Origin: Margaritifera margaritifera
Taxonomy: Eukaryota; Mollusca; Bivalvia; Unionida; Margaritiferidae
NCBI GenBank assembly: GCA_029931535.1
Contig: JAQPZY010000911.1
Location: 372,001 to 436,000 of the forward strand
Reading direction: 5' to 3'
Length of the DNA: 64,000 bases
Positions 23,846-35,770 of the stretch are shown in pieces. Each line of letters starts with the position of its first letter. Positions within the stretch are counted from its first letter, which is position 1. A program made the translations under genes and the position numbers. The notes below the pieces were generated by a model. That model made no database searches and was not told the DNA's origin. It saw only the letters and a program-made list of their open reading frames with translations.

Positions 23846-24150
23846 TTTTGTAAAAGTAAAACACTTTTTGATGTTGTAAAAGTAAAACACTTTTTGATGT
23901 TGTAAAAGTAAAACACTTTTTTGATGTTGAATCGAGGATGTTTTCATAAAAGTAACACTTTTTGATGTTGAATCGAGGATGTTTTCATAAAAGTAACACT
24001 TTTTGATGTTGAATCGAGGATGTTTTCATAAAAGTAACACTTTTTGATTTTGAATCGAGGATGTTTTCATAAAAGTAACACTTTTTGATGTTGAATCAAG
24101 GATGTTTTCATAAAAGTAACACTTTTTGATGTTGAATCGAGGATGTTTTC
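23846..24150. repeat. Two-level minisatellite
   Basis: About three 26-bp units (TTGTAAAAGTAAAACACTTT plus TTGATG) come first. About five 41-bp units follow, built of AAAAGTAACACTTTTTGATG plus TTGAATCGAGGATGTTTTCAT. The longer unit contains a version of the shorter one, so the second array probably arose from the first. Confidence 0.9.
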
Positions 24151-26540
24151 ATAACAGTAATTCTTTTAGGAAAGAAAAGATGAGAGTTGTCACATGCAAT
24201 CAATATGAGTAAAAACATCATGTTAAGGACATACCTGTATTGGGTAACTGGAGTGTAACATGTTACCCCACTGTCCCCCAGTCCATGTAGTGATAAAGTG
24301 TAAGTGGGTTTGAGATCATATATCTTAAAAAACAACATGAATGGTAATTACTTATCTGTAAGAATAACAGAAAACATAAACAAATTCATACATTAATTAT
24401 ATTAGATGATGTAATATGACCGTGGTTGATTCCAAAAATGTCAAATGGGAAAGATAAACCTTTAATGAATGTAACAGAGGACACGAAAAATTTAAATTAT
24501 CCTAATTAAGAATATTAGCTCAATAAAACTGCAAAACAGGTATGTAAAAAAGTTCTGTCAACTGAAATCTTTTCAAGTTGATGATTATTCATTTGGAGAG
24601 TCCTCTAATGTATTTCATAATCTTTGGTGAAAATGCAAAAATGATATCCTGTGACATCTCCAACCAATTAAAGATTATATATTTAAACTTATTAATATAC
24701 TGGAATCACCTCTAGACTGACATTTTTGGGGAGTCCCAAATGTTTCCTTCTTTAATATCATCATCTTTTTCCCCAGTAAACCGAAACCCCTCAACTCTGA
24801 ATACCGAAACAAATATCGATCCCAAATTTCAATTTTACGCTTAAAAGAACCCCATACAGCTGAAACTCACATTAAACTTGGAAATGTATTTTAGCTAGTA
24901 AATTCCTGACATGCGCTAAGACAGATTAATTATGGTTTGCAAGTACTGTAGTAGGCTTGTCTGTGGGACAAAATTAATGACAGTGGTCTAATCTGAAGTC
25001 TTTAATTGCACCATAAAAAAAGAGCCAGCTTTTAAGGTGAACTGTTAATAACTAAATGCATGTAGGTAAGTCATTTATCTTCTTATTATATAATTGAGAT
25101 TGATGCTATTCATTTGTATACATGATCAATAGAACATTTTTTTTCCCATTAAATATCAGGGCTTTATTAACCAGGCATGTGGCCTCACTTTTGATGCTTT
25201 GCCAATGGAGACTGACAAAACCATATTCCAAAAGCCAGATTCAGTTGATTTTCAGTGGAGAAAAATCATTACATACATGTCAGGGCTCTCAACAGAGTTT
25301 CAGGATGAGGAGTCATGGATTCTTCACTCATGGAACTCGGGAGTCCCACACCCTATTTCTGACAGTCCCTGGCATAAACTTGGGAGTCTCTCACTTTCAA
25401 AAGCATAGAAAGGAAAATGAAAAGTACATGATCATCATTTCTTAGCCATTTATAATATCACACTAAAAAGATTTTTTTTTTCTCGGTAAATAGAATGTTA
25501 AGTTTAAACGTTATATCTGTAAATTTTTAATTTGTTTACCCCTACAACAACACTAAAAACAAAAAATAAACCACAACAATTAGTTTTAGTCCCAAGAATG
25601 TTCATTTAGAACGCTGTGTAGTTTAATCTGCAAGTAATATAGCATCTCCATTCACACTAAGGAAACTTACATGAGTAAACCTGGCATTACACTGTACCAT
25701 ATATATAAACATAAATTGCCATCATTAAATGAAACAAAGAAGGAATGAAAAAATATAACAAGCAGCATATGTGAAAAAAACTAATTCAAAATAAATATGT
25801 TAATTAGTAAACAGTGTTAAATGCCTTAAGAGTTGGCCATAAGGAATGAAGGCGGGATATAATGTGGGCTTCATAGAAAAGATGAATTAATCTTGGTATG
25901 TGTACCGTATCTAAATAGCCTGGGACTGCATATGTGAACTGTTGTCAAGATGAATTCACACAAGCTTTAGTTACTGATACTCAAATATCACCAGTCAGAT
26001 GGAAATTTTGCCTAGTTTTTTGCCTTTTGTTGGCATTAGTGTCATTTTCATCACAAGTCCATAGCTTGAAAAATGAAAAAAGATATTTCCGACCCATTTT
26101 TACAAGTCTACGTGCTTTTCTGCACTCTTTTAATAAGTCTCTGCTGATACTTTAGTGTCCTAGTACAAATCGCACGTACTTAAATAGCAGTTATTATTAT
26201 TATGGCATAACGATGATTTGAGAATATTGGCCAAATCAAACTCTGAGAAAGCTTTCATTATTTGATGATTTATATTCGTGTCATAACCAATTTAATTTTA
26301 ATACCGTTACTACCAAATAAGGTATCGTTTATTTGCCAAACAATCACAGGTGCTTGCATACACACTTGATAGAACATCGGTTTCTTTGAAGTACATGTAT
26401 ATCAGAGTAGCCTTCAGAGGGGCGGTCCTTTTCACAAGATAATTACAGTGATAAGGATTAACTGTTAATTAGTCACACTGGCTTCATGCCTGTTTACTTA
26501 AGTCTAGCCTTTAGCTACTCTACAGATTGGCCATGGCTGG
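24151..26540. other. No gene recognised; pogo-like end fragment near 24775
   Basis: At about 24775 the sequence CAGTAAACCGAAACCCCTCA resembles a pogo TIR and may be a remnant of the Tigger element further right. A 107-codon frame at 25122-25445 has no motif. The rest is AT-rich. Confidence 0.35.
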
Positions 26541-26725
26541 CCAAAATATAAAAAGGGGGAAGCGTCCCGGGTGAAAGTGAGGCGCGTCTGTGGGATGTGT
26601 TACAAGTAGAAAGGGTGTGTCTTTTGAGAATTTCTTGTGTATTTGACCTGGAAGCTCAGGTCCCTGAGAGCTCTACATGTATTTAAGTAGCCATGACTGT
26701 CGTTTGTCTTCACTCACATATCAAG

Positions 26726-27043
26726 ATGTCAGAATGATCAGCTAAGTGTCATAGGATTGAACTATCCTTACAGGATAAAATTAGTCTGATCAGTAAGTAT
26801 GAGTTTGTAGCAAAACCTACATTGAAGAAACTAGAGGAAAAATTTGGCATAGGAACATCAACTGTTTCAAATATTCTAAAGAAAATGTAATTCTACAATA
26901 ATGAATTTGAAAACAACAGTGATGGAAACAAGTGTAGTTTCAACAATGCCTGCAAATTTGAAAACCTGAATGATCTTGTATGGCAATGGTTTAGCAAAGC
27001 TAGGACCAAAAACATTCCAATCCCAGGCCCTATAATATACATG
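26726..27043 (+). pseudogene. Tigger/pogo transposase N-terminal region, two in-frame stops
   Basis: A single frame from an ATG at 26726 gives IELSLQDKISLISKYE, LKKLEEKFGIGTSTVSNIL and then NLNDLVWQWFSKARTKNIPI. These are the CENP-B/Tigger N-terminal helix-turn-helix followed by the CENPB-type DNA-binding motif (VWxWFxxARxxNIPxxGP). The frame is interrupted by TGA at 26735 and TAA at 26888. The TGA is a plausible CGA to TGA decay. A TATA-like AATATAAAAAGG lies about 180 bp upstream in a GC-richer patch. The DDE catalytic domain is missing. Confidence 0.88.
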
Positions 27044-27104
27044 TATAATTGCTCTCTCTCTCTCCACATAAGCACTTAGAAAAAGACATATTTGTCACAT
27101 CTGC

Positions 27105-27187
27105 GAAAACCTCGGTAAATTGAAAACCTCTCAAAACCGAATTTGTTTGGGGGTCCCAGTGGTTTTCGGTTTTGAGGGGTTTCACTG
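27105..27187. repeat. Pogo-like terminal hairpin
   Basis: AAACCTCTCAAAACCGAA pairs with TTCGGTTTTGAGGGGTTT across a loop of about 25 bp. The end CACTG at 27187 gives CAGTGAAACCCCTC on the opposite strand, a pogo-style TIR. This is either the right end of the Tigger relic or a separate small MITE. Confidence 0.7.
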
Positions 27188-27363
27188 TTCCGTAGTTTTC
27201 ATCTACAGATCTTAATGTTCAATATAATAAATAAGATTGGTTCTTTGGTGTCTCTGTTATCACACAATCACAACATCAGTTGGATATTTTCAAAGATGTT
27301 GAGAATATTATATGACAAAGATTCCATTGGTGTCTTATGTTACATCTTTTTCTGAACCCAAAA

Positions 27364-27430
27364 GGTTGTTACACAAGACCTACGAGGAACTATCTCCATT
27401 GTTACACAAGACCTATGAGGAACTATCTCC
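27364..27430. repeat. 33-bp tandem duplication
   Basis: Two copies of TGTTACACAAGACCTAYGAG plus GAACTATCTCCAT lie side by side. Confidence 0.9.
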
Positions 27431-28274
27431 ATTCATATGGAAATAAACTGCCCCTACTCTTGCGTTTCAAAATTAACAAACATCAGCAACTTAAAATAAA
27501 TATGAAATTTTTGGAAAACCTCGTTTGAGATGTAACATTTATTTTATGACATCAAATTCTGTACCACATACTTTGATATAAATAAAAAAAAAGGTAGGGG
27601 GTGCTGATTTAACTATAAAACTTATGGTAAAAGTGTTTTTCTTGTAAATATCTATAAATTATATTAACAAAGTACCAACTTGTAACATCAGTGATGACAG
27701 CTCCACTTAAAACTTTGTAACATACAAGTAGTACACCATTCTAAACAGTCTGACTGAAACATTTATCAACTCTGAGTCATGTTGCTATCACATACATGTA
27801 TTGAGTAGCTGACTGGATGCCTGTTATGGCGGAAAGTTGATTTGCCCCATCAGAACAGTTAGTAAGGATTTTTATGAGGACTTACTGACTAGAAAAAAAG
27901 AGAACTAGTGAAATTGTTTTTTTTTTTTTTTTTCAGGGTATGTTTCTTTGTTTCAAATTACAGCTGATAATGATACGATTTGCTAAAAAAAAAAAAAAAA
28001 AAATTTGTTCATATGAATCAATTTTGACCAGTGTAAACAAATGTTGTGCTTATGACGTTTTTGAGAGATGTGTTCACTCTAGAACTAGAAGTTTATGACA
28101 CTGCATCGAAACAAAGAAGCACCAAAATAGAGGATGGGATGACATATTCATTGGTTATCCACCATTCTGTTCAACTGTGTGCATATTTGGAAATCCCAGA
28201 ATACTCAGAAGTAATTGAGAAACCTTAAAATTCCATGAGAATAAATTGTCTTGAAACTTATTTATTTCAGAGCT
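27431..28274. other. No gene recognised; T-tract and A-tract
   Basis: A T run at about 27918 and an A run at about 27985 are present. A 60-codon frame at 28046-28228 has no recognised motif. Confidence 0.4.
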
Positions 28275-28282
28275 CTCAGTAG

Positions 28283-29795
28283 TAGGGATGAAACGATTAA
28301 TCGATATATTGATGTATTGATACTTGTTGCATATCGATACCGATATTGATTCAAGAGATGAAGAATCGATACAAAACAAGACTTACCCTATACAGGTTAC
28401 TTTAATCTTCAGTAGTCGTGAATAATTATTAGTCATTTGCCTTTTATTCTTTACTTTGAGAATTCATCTGAGACAGCCATAGTAGGCACATACACTCATT
28501 TCTGTCAGCAAAAAAGAAAAACTATTGACAACACCCACTCGCCTTCTAAAATATAACACAAGGACACAAGGTGACTAACTCACATGGTTCGAAATCTGCT
28601 CCCCCCCCCCAATTCCATGCTAATTATTTTATCCCATCAGTATGTTCAGCCACTGATAACATATATCACCGTAAAGAAGACATTCCAGATTTGTTCCCCA
28701 TGTATGATTTAAGTACTTTGCTGATCATTTAATAACCACTTTTACGCAAAGTTTCTCTGTTGTTTTGCATCTTGTATACTTGAAATGAATTTGATGGCTA
28801 CACTTCCAGTGTGTTACACAGTAAAATATGTCACATTCAGTTCTGATTGGTGGTTATTGTTTGTTTAAGTCCAGGGTAAAATAATAACCACCAATCAGAA
28901 CTAACTGTAGCTTGTTCACTGCATGACAAACTGGAAGTATTAGCATCCAAACTCAATCCAAATAGATACAAAGCAACAAAGAAACTTTAAGTGGCTATTA
29001 AATGGTCTGTAAAGTATTTAAATTGTATATGGGGAACAATTTTGGAACGTCTACTTTTACACTGATATATGTAATCAGTGGAAAAAGAAATTAACTACCA
29101 CAGAATCGGCAAGGGGGCAGATTCCAAACCATACAAGTTATAGCCACCTTGTTAATTTGTAGAAGGGGAGTGGGTGTTGTCAATGATTTCCCTTTTCACT
29201 GACAGAAATGACTGCCTGTGGCCGCTGCAGATTTTTTGCATCTGAGGAAGTAGTGTGAAGGATCTGGCTGTTAGTCATCTCCGCTGCCACACTCAGGCTT
29301 GTTCCTTGCACGAGGAAATTGAACTATTTCTTCTGTTTTGAAGATAACTCCATAATACCTTTAAACTTTTAAGTGAAAACATAAAATTGGTAAAAAGATG
29401 TTTTTAAAGCATTCATGCAGTGCAAAACAAAGGGCGTGGTGACCAAGATGAGTCCTGCATCTGATCAAATGGATCGAGCAGCCTGAAATGGTCTAAAAGG
29501 TTGAATTAAAATCACTGACAACTAACAGGTAATCTGGTTGGAAGTATCTTTTTTTTATCTTGTCAAAGATGAGAATGGCATATGAACAGATGCTAAGGCT
29601 ATGTCTGTCTGTAATCTACACACTAGAAATATAACCAACATGTCAACACATAAAACTGCACCACCCTACCACTGACAGACCTTCTAAAGATGACAAGACC
29701 ATTAAGTTGATATGTGTATCGATGATGTATCATATCACAGGCTGTGTATCGTGAATCATATTGATATGCGGCAGAGGTGTATCATTTCACCCATA
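28283..29795. mobile_element. 1513-bp hAT-type fold-back element with 8-bp TSD
   Basis: The 8-bp direct repeat CTCAGTAG flanks it at 28275-28282 and 29796-29803. The left end is TAGGGATGAAACGATTAATC and the right end, inverted, is TATGGGTGAAATGATACACC. Both are followed by ATCGATA-type repeats typical of one hAT TIR class. The interior forms a long imperfect hairpin centred near 28869; AGTTCTGATTGGTGGTTATT and its complement flank the centre, and similarity extends about 350 bp outward on each side. No coding potential. Confidence 0.92.
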
Positions 29796-29961
29796 CTCAG
29801 TAGAATGATGAAACAGGGGGTCTGAAATAGAAAACTAAGGGGTTCCACACAGAATTATATTTGAGTCCAGCATTTTCAATGAATTTAAGATATGTTAAAA
29901 TATTTTGTTATGTATACCTTCAATCATATTTATGTGTGTATGTGTAAAAGTTTTGTTTTAT

Positions 29962-30150
29962 TTTTGTGGGTTTTAATGGCACTTTAATTTCGGTTTTGGC
30001 TATTACATGCCGAGGGAAATGTGAGCAAAGCGCCTTTCCCATGGACATACCAAGGCAGCTGAAACCGGGCTGGCCTGGATGGGTATCAAACCCGCAATAC
30101 TTGGATTACGAGTTTGATGCTGTACCAACTGAGCTACCGCTGCTCCCTTC
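29962..30150 (-). mobile_element. tRNA-derived SINE, minus strand
   Basis: On the minus strand the head reads GGGAGCAGCGGTAGCTCAGT with an A box (TAGCTCAGTTGGTA) and, about 35 bp on, a B box (GGGTTTGATACCC). The tail ends GTGCCATTAAAACCC followed by an A-rich stretch. The tail motif is shared with the SINE pieces at 40541 and 47085. No convincing target duplication was found. Confidence 0.8.
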
Positions 30151-30499
30151 TGTAAGAGAGAAAGAGAATAGGTTGAAGTGAGATGTTTTCATGTGTATGT
30201 CTTTAAACATGGCACTGGTATGTGTGTAACAGAAATGTAGGAATATGAACAGAAAATTACAAATTCAGTAAAAACATTCAGTAGTTTGAATTTTAAAACA
30301 AACTTATGAGCAAATTATCAGTGGTCATATTATCAAGTTGAGCTACATGTATGTGTACATATATTGATTACTGTCATTTTCATCTATTTCTAATGCACTT
30401 TAATTTCACTACAAGTCTTTCCTGTCTAAATCCTCCATACTATGGGTTCCTCCTGCATAATCTGCATTAAATATGAGACTGTTTCACTCTTTAGACATA

Positions 30500-31870
30500 A
30501 ACAGTTTTTAGTTTTTAGTTTTTGCTTTGCACAGAGAAGCCTCTTTTGCGTGCTACTGATGTGACAGGTGACACCAAAACTATCATGGCTAGCTTTGCAG
30601 ATTCAGGAAAGAGATCTCTCTAGTTTTTTTCTCAGATCTTTCCTGATAGAAGCAAGTGGCTTTCCAAGGAAGATGAAACCGAGTATAATCCTCAAAAGTA
30701 TTTTCAATATCAATCAAGGCATCCAACTTCTTTCCATTAACATCTCTCTCACCAAAATGACTACACACAGGCTCCAGTTCCATTTCACAACCATGAACAG
30801 CATCTTGAGGAGACAGAATCTTTGCAATTTTCGAAAGCATGTCCATGGACTTTGTTTCAAACCTCATGTTGATGTTCTCAGTTAGAACAGACAGGTACTG
30901 ATGTGCAGAATTACGAAACTGAATTATGACGTTACTTTTGTCTAAGATTTTGGCCTCCATGTACACACCATGTGTTTTATTGAATCAGTTCTTTCCCATT
31001 CTGCTCTTTAAACTCTTCCAGTCTCTCAACTGTAGCTTTGACCATCACCTTTACCGCACCTACTGTATGTCCACATCATCTCCCTGGAAGACTTTAGACA
31101 GTTTATTGATAACGTCCAACACATCCATGAAGAATGCTGTGCACAGCAAGAAGCAAACAGAATCTTTGGTCCAACAACACGTTTCTGTCCTAACATAACA
31201 TTAACACAATTAATATCCAGTGTCACAATTTTTGAAAATGGAATACCTTTCACTGTTCAGAGCTTGAGAATTTCTCCAACAATTGTGTCAGCTATTCCAT
31301 CTTGAATACTTGGGCACTCAAGAAATTGCAGCCTTGGTTCACAATCGCCAATACACTTCACGTACTGTTCATACTCGCTTATAAGTTGTGTCAAACTGCA
31401 AACAACAAAGACCCTGATCTGCTGTCACATAATCTTCCAGCAGATCATGGTCTATGCTGTTTGTTCTACTGATTACTCCTAACAAACTGCATATGCTTCG
31501 ATCTGCCGATGCATTTTGTGATGGCAGATCTGGGTCAGTGTAGATTGCAGTTGGACTCGACTTATAAGTGAGTACATATGGTAGATATCGCATTTTGTGC
31601 TTGTTCAACCTGCTGGTATATTGGTATTGTTTTTCCATGACTGAAGGAGTAGTCCATCTTTTCTCCAACATTTTTTGTCCCTCAGCAGATAGCAGGTGAT
31701 CTGTTTCATGCTGCAAAAACACAGAGAACTGAAGGTTTCAGGAACCATAGTCATGAAAGGATTGTTTTTCCTTGCTTTTCAGCAAACACTGCACTTTGCT
31801 AAAATGTATCCATCACTCTCAACTTACAAAGCTAGTTTCCGACCACTTATTGTCCCATTGTCGAATCTTT
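30500..31870 (-). pseudogene. Decayed hAT transposase (ZNF862/KIAA1586-like)
   Basis: Ordered fragments run right to left. The first is a zinc-finger-like stretch near 31700-31790 (KVQCLLKSKEKQSF, then FLQHETDHL). Next is a catalytic-region block (ECPSIQDGIADTIVGEIL, GIPFSKIVTLDINCVNVML) at about 31200-31320. Then come DVLDVINKLSKVFQGDDVDI and VKATVERLEEFKEQNGKELI at about 31000-31150. An open 125-codon stretch at 30589-30966 contains SVLTENINMRFETKSMDM. Last is a degenerate dimerisation motif (SPVTSVARKRGFSVQSKN) near 30540. Several stops and frameshifts separate them. In the catalytic block the expected DGAxVM has become DINCVNVM. The MITE at 31363-31583 splits the gene. Confidence 0.82.
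31363..31583. mobile_element. Double-hairpin MITE, copy 2
   Basis: The termini are ATACTCGCTTATAAGTTG on the left and, inverted, TACCATATGTACTCACTTAT on the right. The first inner hairpin uses CAAAGACCCTGATCTGC and GCAGATCATGGTCTATG. The second uses CTTCGATCTGCC and GGCAGATCTGGG. It is inserted in the hAT relic. Confidence 0.85.
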
Positions 31871-33329
31871 ACTTTCATGCGCATGTCTGTTGGTTTTGGG
31901 CATTCGGATACTGCTTCATTTTCCTTTTAAGCCTGACTTTGATTACAGCAGGGATCAGTCCATAACCGCTTTACACTACCAGTGCCATGACTTCATGCTT
32001 TCCTATTTCTAAATAGACTTGTTTGCTGCATGGCCATGCTCATTGTAAATTTAAATATAAATCAAAAATAAACGACACATTTGCTTACAATCCATCAATT
32101 TAATCAAGCTGATATACTTCACTGTGCTGCACCTTTATGTTTTGTATTGGATACACAAATATTTTCAAATAAGTGAAAGAAAAGCAAACAATTTTTTTTA
32201 ATCTAGTCTATTCTCGATTCAATTCCCAGATGTTTGCTTAAAATGAAAAGACTACTCAGAATGATTACACTTGGTGATATGTGCCAGATAATTACTTGTC
32301 ATGGCCATCTGATGCAGACAATAAAGAGCACTTCTTGCTTAAAATTGTTGAGGCTGTATTACATATTATGTTTTTCAAACAGTCTGAGTAGTGCCAGACT
32401 CGGCTGAGCTGAAAGTGACTAGTATATAGACTCTCAGGGTTCGATTTAGGCTGCACTCTTGTGTCAGTGACTCTTATTTTTATATTTGGTACAAGTACCC
32501 CCAAAAAGACCCAAGAAAATAAGATAAAAGATTGAACTCAATCAAGCATATCCTAAGCCTACTGAATAGAGTGTACTCATTGTGAAAGATGCATAAGACG
32601 ATCAATTTCGTTGGGATGACAAAAATGTCTTACAGATTTTGATTAGCTTAGGCACCAATCGAGAGCATATAGTTGATGATCATTGATAAAAAATGTAAAG
32701 AAGAGAAGATGAAATCTTCAGCAAAACACTGATGCATTTATTAAAAAATAGCTTACAAAGAGGACAATATATAGATTCAAATTCCCAAAATATATTCTAG
32801 ACAGGAATGGTTACTCAAGCATGAGAAATTCAAATCCTAGTACAGAAGGCTCACAACATGGGAGGCTGATAATGATCACAGGCATTCAAGTCATACATTT
32901 ATTAATGTCTGTTATACATATTCACTTTTCCAGCATTATAAACTTGGAATCAGTTGCTGTTGAGCCAGACTATAGCATGTTTTTTGTATAATTTCCTTGT
33001 CCACTAAAAAGACCATGTCCACTGACTCTGCAACAACTGATTCAAAGCATATAATGTTTGAAAAATTAACATTTATTACAGAAATTAATAAATACAGAAC
33101 ATGAGTGCCTTTGATAATGATATGTGTTAGAATTTCTTGAATAAACAAGAAACAGGTAAGGATATTAGCAACCCTGTTTTTTTTTTTTTTTGGTGGGGGT
33201 CTTTCTAAATGACCCCACTTTTTGATATTGTAAGAGCCATTGGGCACCACTTTTTCCATTTTTGGAAACGAACACTTGACCCTTTCAAGCCCTCCACCCT
33301 GTACGGGGTGTGTGTGTGTGTTTGAAATA
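31871..33329. other. No gene recognised
   Basis: The 149-codon minus-strand frame at 32936-33385 includes a run of lysines encoded by a homopolymer and lacks motifs, so I do not call it coding. The right end of the hAT relic may reach about 31950. Confidence 0.4.
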
Positions 33330-34195
33330 TGACAGAGGCTATTCGCACGGCTGCAATGTACCTCATCTGGAAAGACTATTCGCATGGTGGCTGTGTGTAT
33401 AATTTACGTAAACCTATTTGTATGGCTGGTGCATACCTGATCTGCGAAATATACTCATTTTTTGCAACTGATTACCTTTAATTCCATCTTTGCGAGTATT
33501 CTTGTGAAAACTTGTACAGTGCTATACTCCTTCACCTCCGGTATAAATAAAAATTTTAGAATAAATATTGAGTGAATCTCGTGGGTGAAAAACTCCAGTA
33601 TTGTCACCCTATCGATGTTCTTCTTCCATTATTCACTCAGGACAAACAAATTTTCTTTTTATTTTATGCTCAAACGTTTTGGCTACCTAAAGTGTATTAA
33701 GAGTTGGAAAGTAGCATATTTTTTAGATAATATCAGCTGTTTACCGTTTATGTTCTGCAGTGTTTTGTGTACATTCGCACAGTAAATCTGAGTAACATAA
33801 TTCTTTCATAATTCATGATAACAAAGCATACACGAAAAATAAAATAAAAAGCATATAGTTGGATTCCATCCTGGATCTTTTGTGTGACAGGTCGACATAT
33901 TTCCACTCGACTACAGTGATTGATACATTGAAAGATGATATTTCTTTGCTTATGTTATGGCTGCCTATTGAAACAAAATTCTGCACTGTTAATTGAATTA
34001 CACCACTGCCATACAAAATAGTATGGTACAATTTCCTTTTTATGGTGTTTTTGTAGTCCAATCAATAGGAATATTTTTGACTCGTCTCTAATGCATGGAC
34101 TGGTCGCCGTGTGAATTGTCTTTTCTATTGTGGGCACACGACGGCCATGCAAATAGTCTTTCCAACAGTTGATACATGGCGGCCTTGTGAATAAA
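33330..34195. repeat. Inverted repeat element, approximate borders
   Basis: The left arm has GGAAAGACTATTCGCATGGT at about 33367. The right arm, inverted, has GGAAAGACTATTTGCATGGC at about 34160. Each arm also contains two or three shorter repeats of TATTYGYAYGG. A G-tract and (GT)n lie just outside on the left. Confidence 0.6.
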
Positions 34196-34906
34196 CACTT
34201 CCTTGAAATATACATCTTTACTTCTCAGTATTCAGTGTCACATTCAGCTATGAGGTTCAGTATACATGTACTTTTAGCAAGACCCTGACAGTGATCCTTT
34301 TGGAATTCTAGTGGTAGCAGATCAGCTGGCTGGATATGAACTTAATTTTTACAGTTTTTGAAAATGTGTTCAAATAAAAGACTGGCTAACACCTTAGACT
34401 CTGTTATTCCCAAACAAGGTTGAAATGGTGATGGTGGCAAGGCAGAAGATGACACTTTGAGTTGGCAATGTTGTCTTTTGGGCATAATAGGCTCTAGTGC
34501 CAGAGATAAGTTGCATTTCAGAACAGATGGGATGATAGGGGGTTAGTTTTCGAACATATAGGTGCAAGAAAGGGAAGTCCTCTGGTCATCCAGTAGTTAA
34601 ATTCTAGACATCCAAGAGAAGAAGTCAGGCATATAATATGTTGGGATGTCCGTTAACAGAACCCATCCTTAGTTGTCAATCACTGTGGAGATTCCGGCAT
34701 TAGCTACATGGGTTCTGCATGAAGACATATAAAAAATTCTGTTATGGGCTAAAATGTGGCTCATATATTTCATGAGCCTATTAAAAACATTATATGTAAA
34801 AAGTGCAGTTTTTCAATACAGCAGTTCCTACTTCTGTAAAGAATACCTGTTTGCATATTATGCTTATATTTAGCTGATCTTGTAAAACATAGACTCGGTT
34901 ACCACT
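34196..34906. other. No gene recognised
   Basis: Nothing coding or repetitive was identified. Confidence 0.45.
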
Positions 34907-35126
34907 TACCATATGTACTCTATTTTATTGAGTCTAATTGCAAACAATATAGACCTTGATCTGCTATTACATAATGCACTGGTGGATCAGGGGGTATGTT
35001 ATTTTTTTCTACTGATTACTCCCAACAAACTGCATAAACCCAGATCTGTCAGCGCATTATGTGATGGCAGATCTGGGTCTGTGCAGTTTGCAGGTGGACT
35101 CGTCTTATAAGCGAGTATAGATGGTA
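34907..35126. mobile_element. Double-hairpin MITE, copy 3
   Basis: 220 bp between TACCATATGTACTC and, inverted, TACCATCTATACTCGCTTAT. Hairpin 1 has loop ATTACATAATGCAC. Hairpin 2 (ACCCAGATCTGTC / GGCAGATCTGGGT) has loop GCGCATTATGTGAT. The loops are complementary over ACATAATGC. Confidence 0.88.
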
Positions 35127-35656
35127 GTTGTGTGCTAGTTACAAATTACAAGTGCTGTTAATGACTTTGTTGCGGTAAAGTAGCATAGTCATCTGCATAG
35201 CATTACATGTGATGGACTGAAGAAAAAAAAAATAGAGGTCGTTGATATTATTTGCACTGTATGCAGTTCATGATTGATGTCATATAAGTATTTCTTTAAA
35301 GCTACTCCAAGTATCTGTATGCAGTTTCCCCACACTAGATTACCTCCAATGTCATGTTAGAGAATTCAGAATTACATTTGGTACTTTGAGCCATTACTAG
35401 ATGAATTACTTGCTTGCTTTACTTTGATGGTCCTTTGTAACTGTCATACTTAAAAATCAACAGAACAATACAAGGTAGTTAATATTTACTAACAGAAGTA
35501 AAGTACACGAGATGCTCAGATCCTCAGCTATAATATAAGTTCTTTGTTTTCTGTGACTAGATCCAATGTTCATCACCTTTTCGAAATTTGTTTTGCTGGT
35601 ATCCTGTGCAGGTTGAAATAAAGTGAGTCAAATGTTAATGGTGCTGAGGATTAATA
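35127..35656. other. No gene recognised
   Basis: AT-rich sequence without features. Confidence 0.4.
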
Positions 35657-35770
35657 TACCATATATACTCGCGTATAAGCTGATACCAACTGCAAACTGC
35701 ATAGACCCAGATCTGCCGGCACAGATCTGGGTCTGTGCAGTTTGTAAGGACTAATTAGTAGAACAAACAA
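35657..35770. mobile_element. Double-hairpin MITE, copy 4 (truncated)
   Basis: Only the terminus (TACCATATATACTCGCGTAT) and one hairpin (ACTGCATAGACCCAGATCTG / CAGATCTGGGTCTGTGCAGT) remain, with a very short loop. Part of the next spacer (CTAATTAGTAGAACAAAC) follows. Confidence 0.8.

Noticed and set aside
25122..25445. 107-codon plus-strand frame
   Set aside because: No domain is recognised, an overlapping second frame is of similar length, and there is no splice or codon support.
32936..33385. 149-codon minus-strand frame
   Set aside because: It crosses a homopolymer tract and part of an inverted repeat. It has no domain, no splice logic, and a composition like the local AT-rich DNA.
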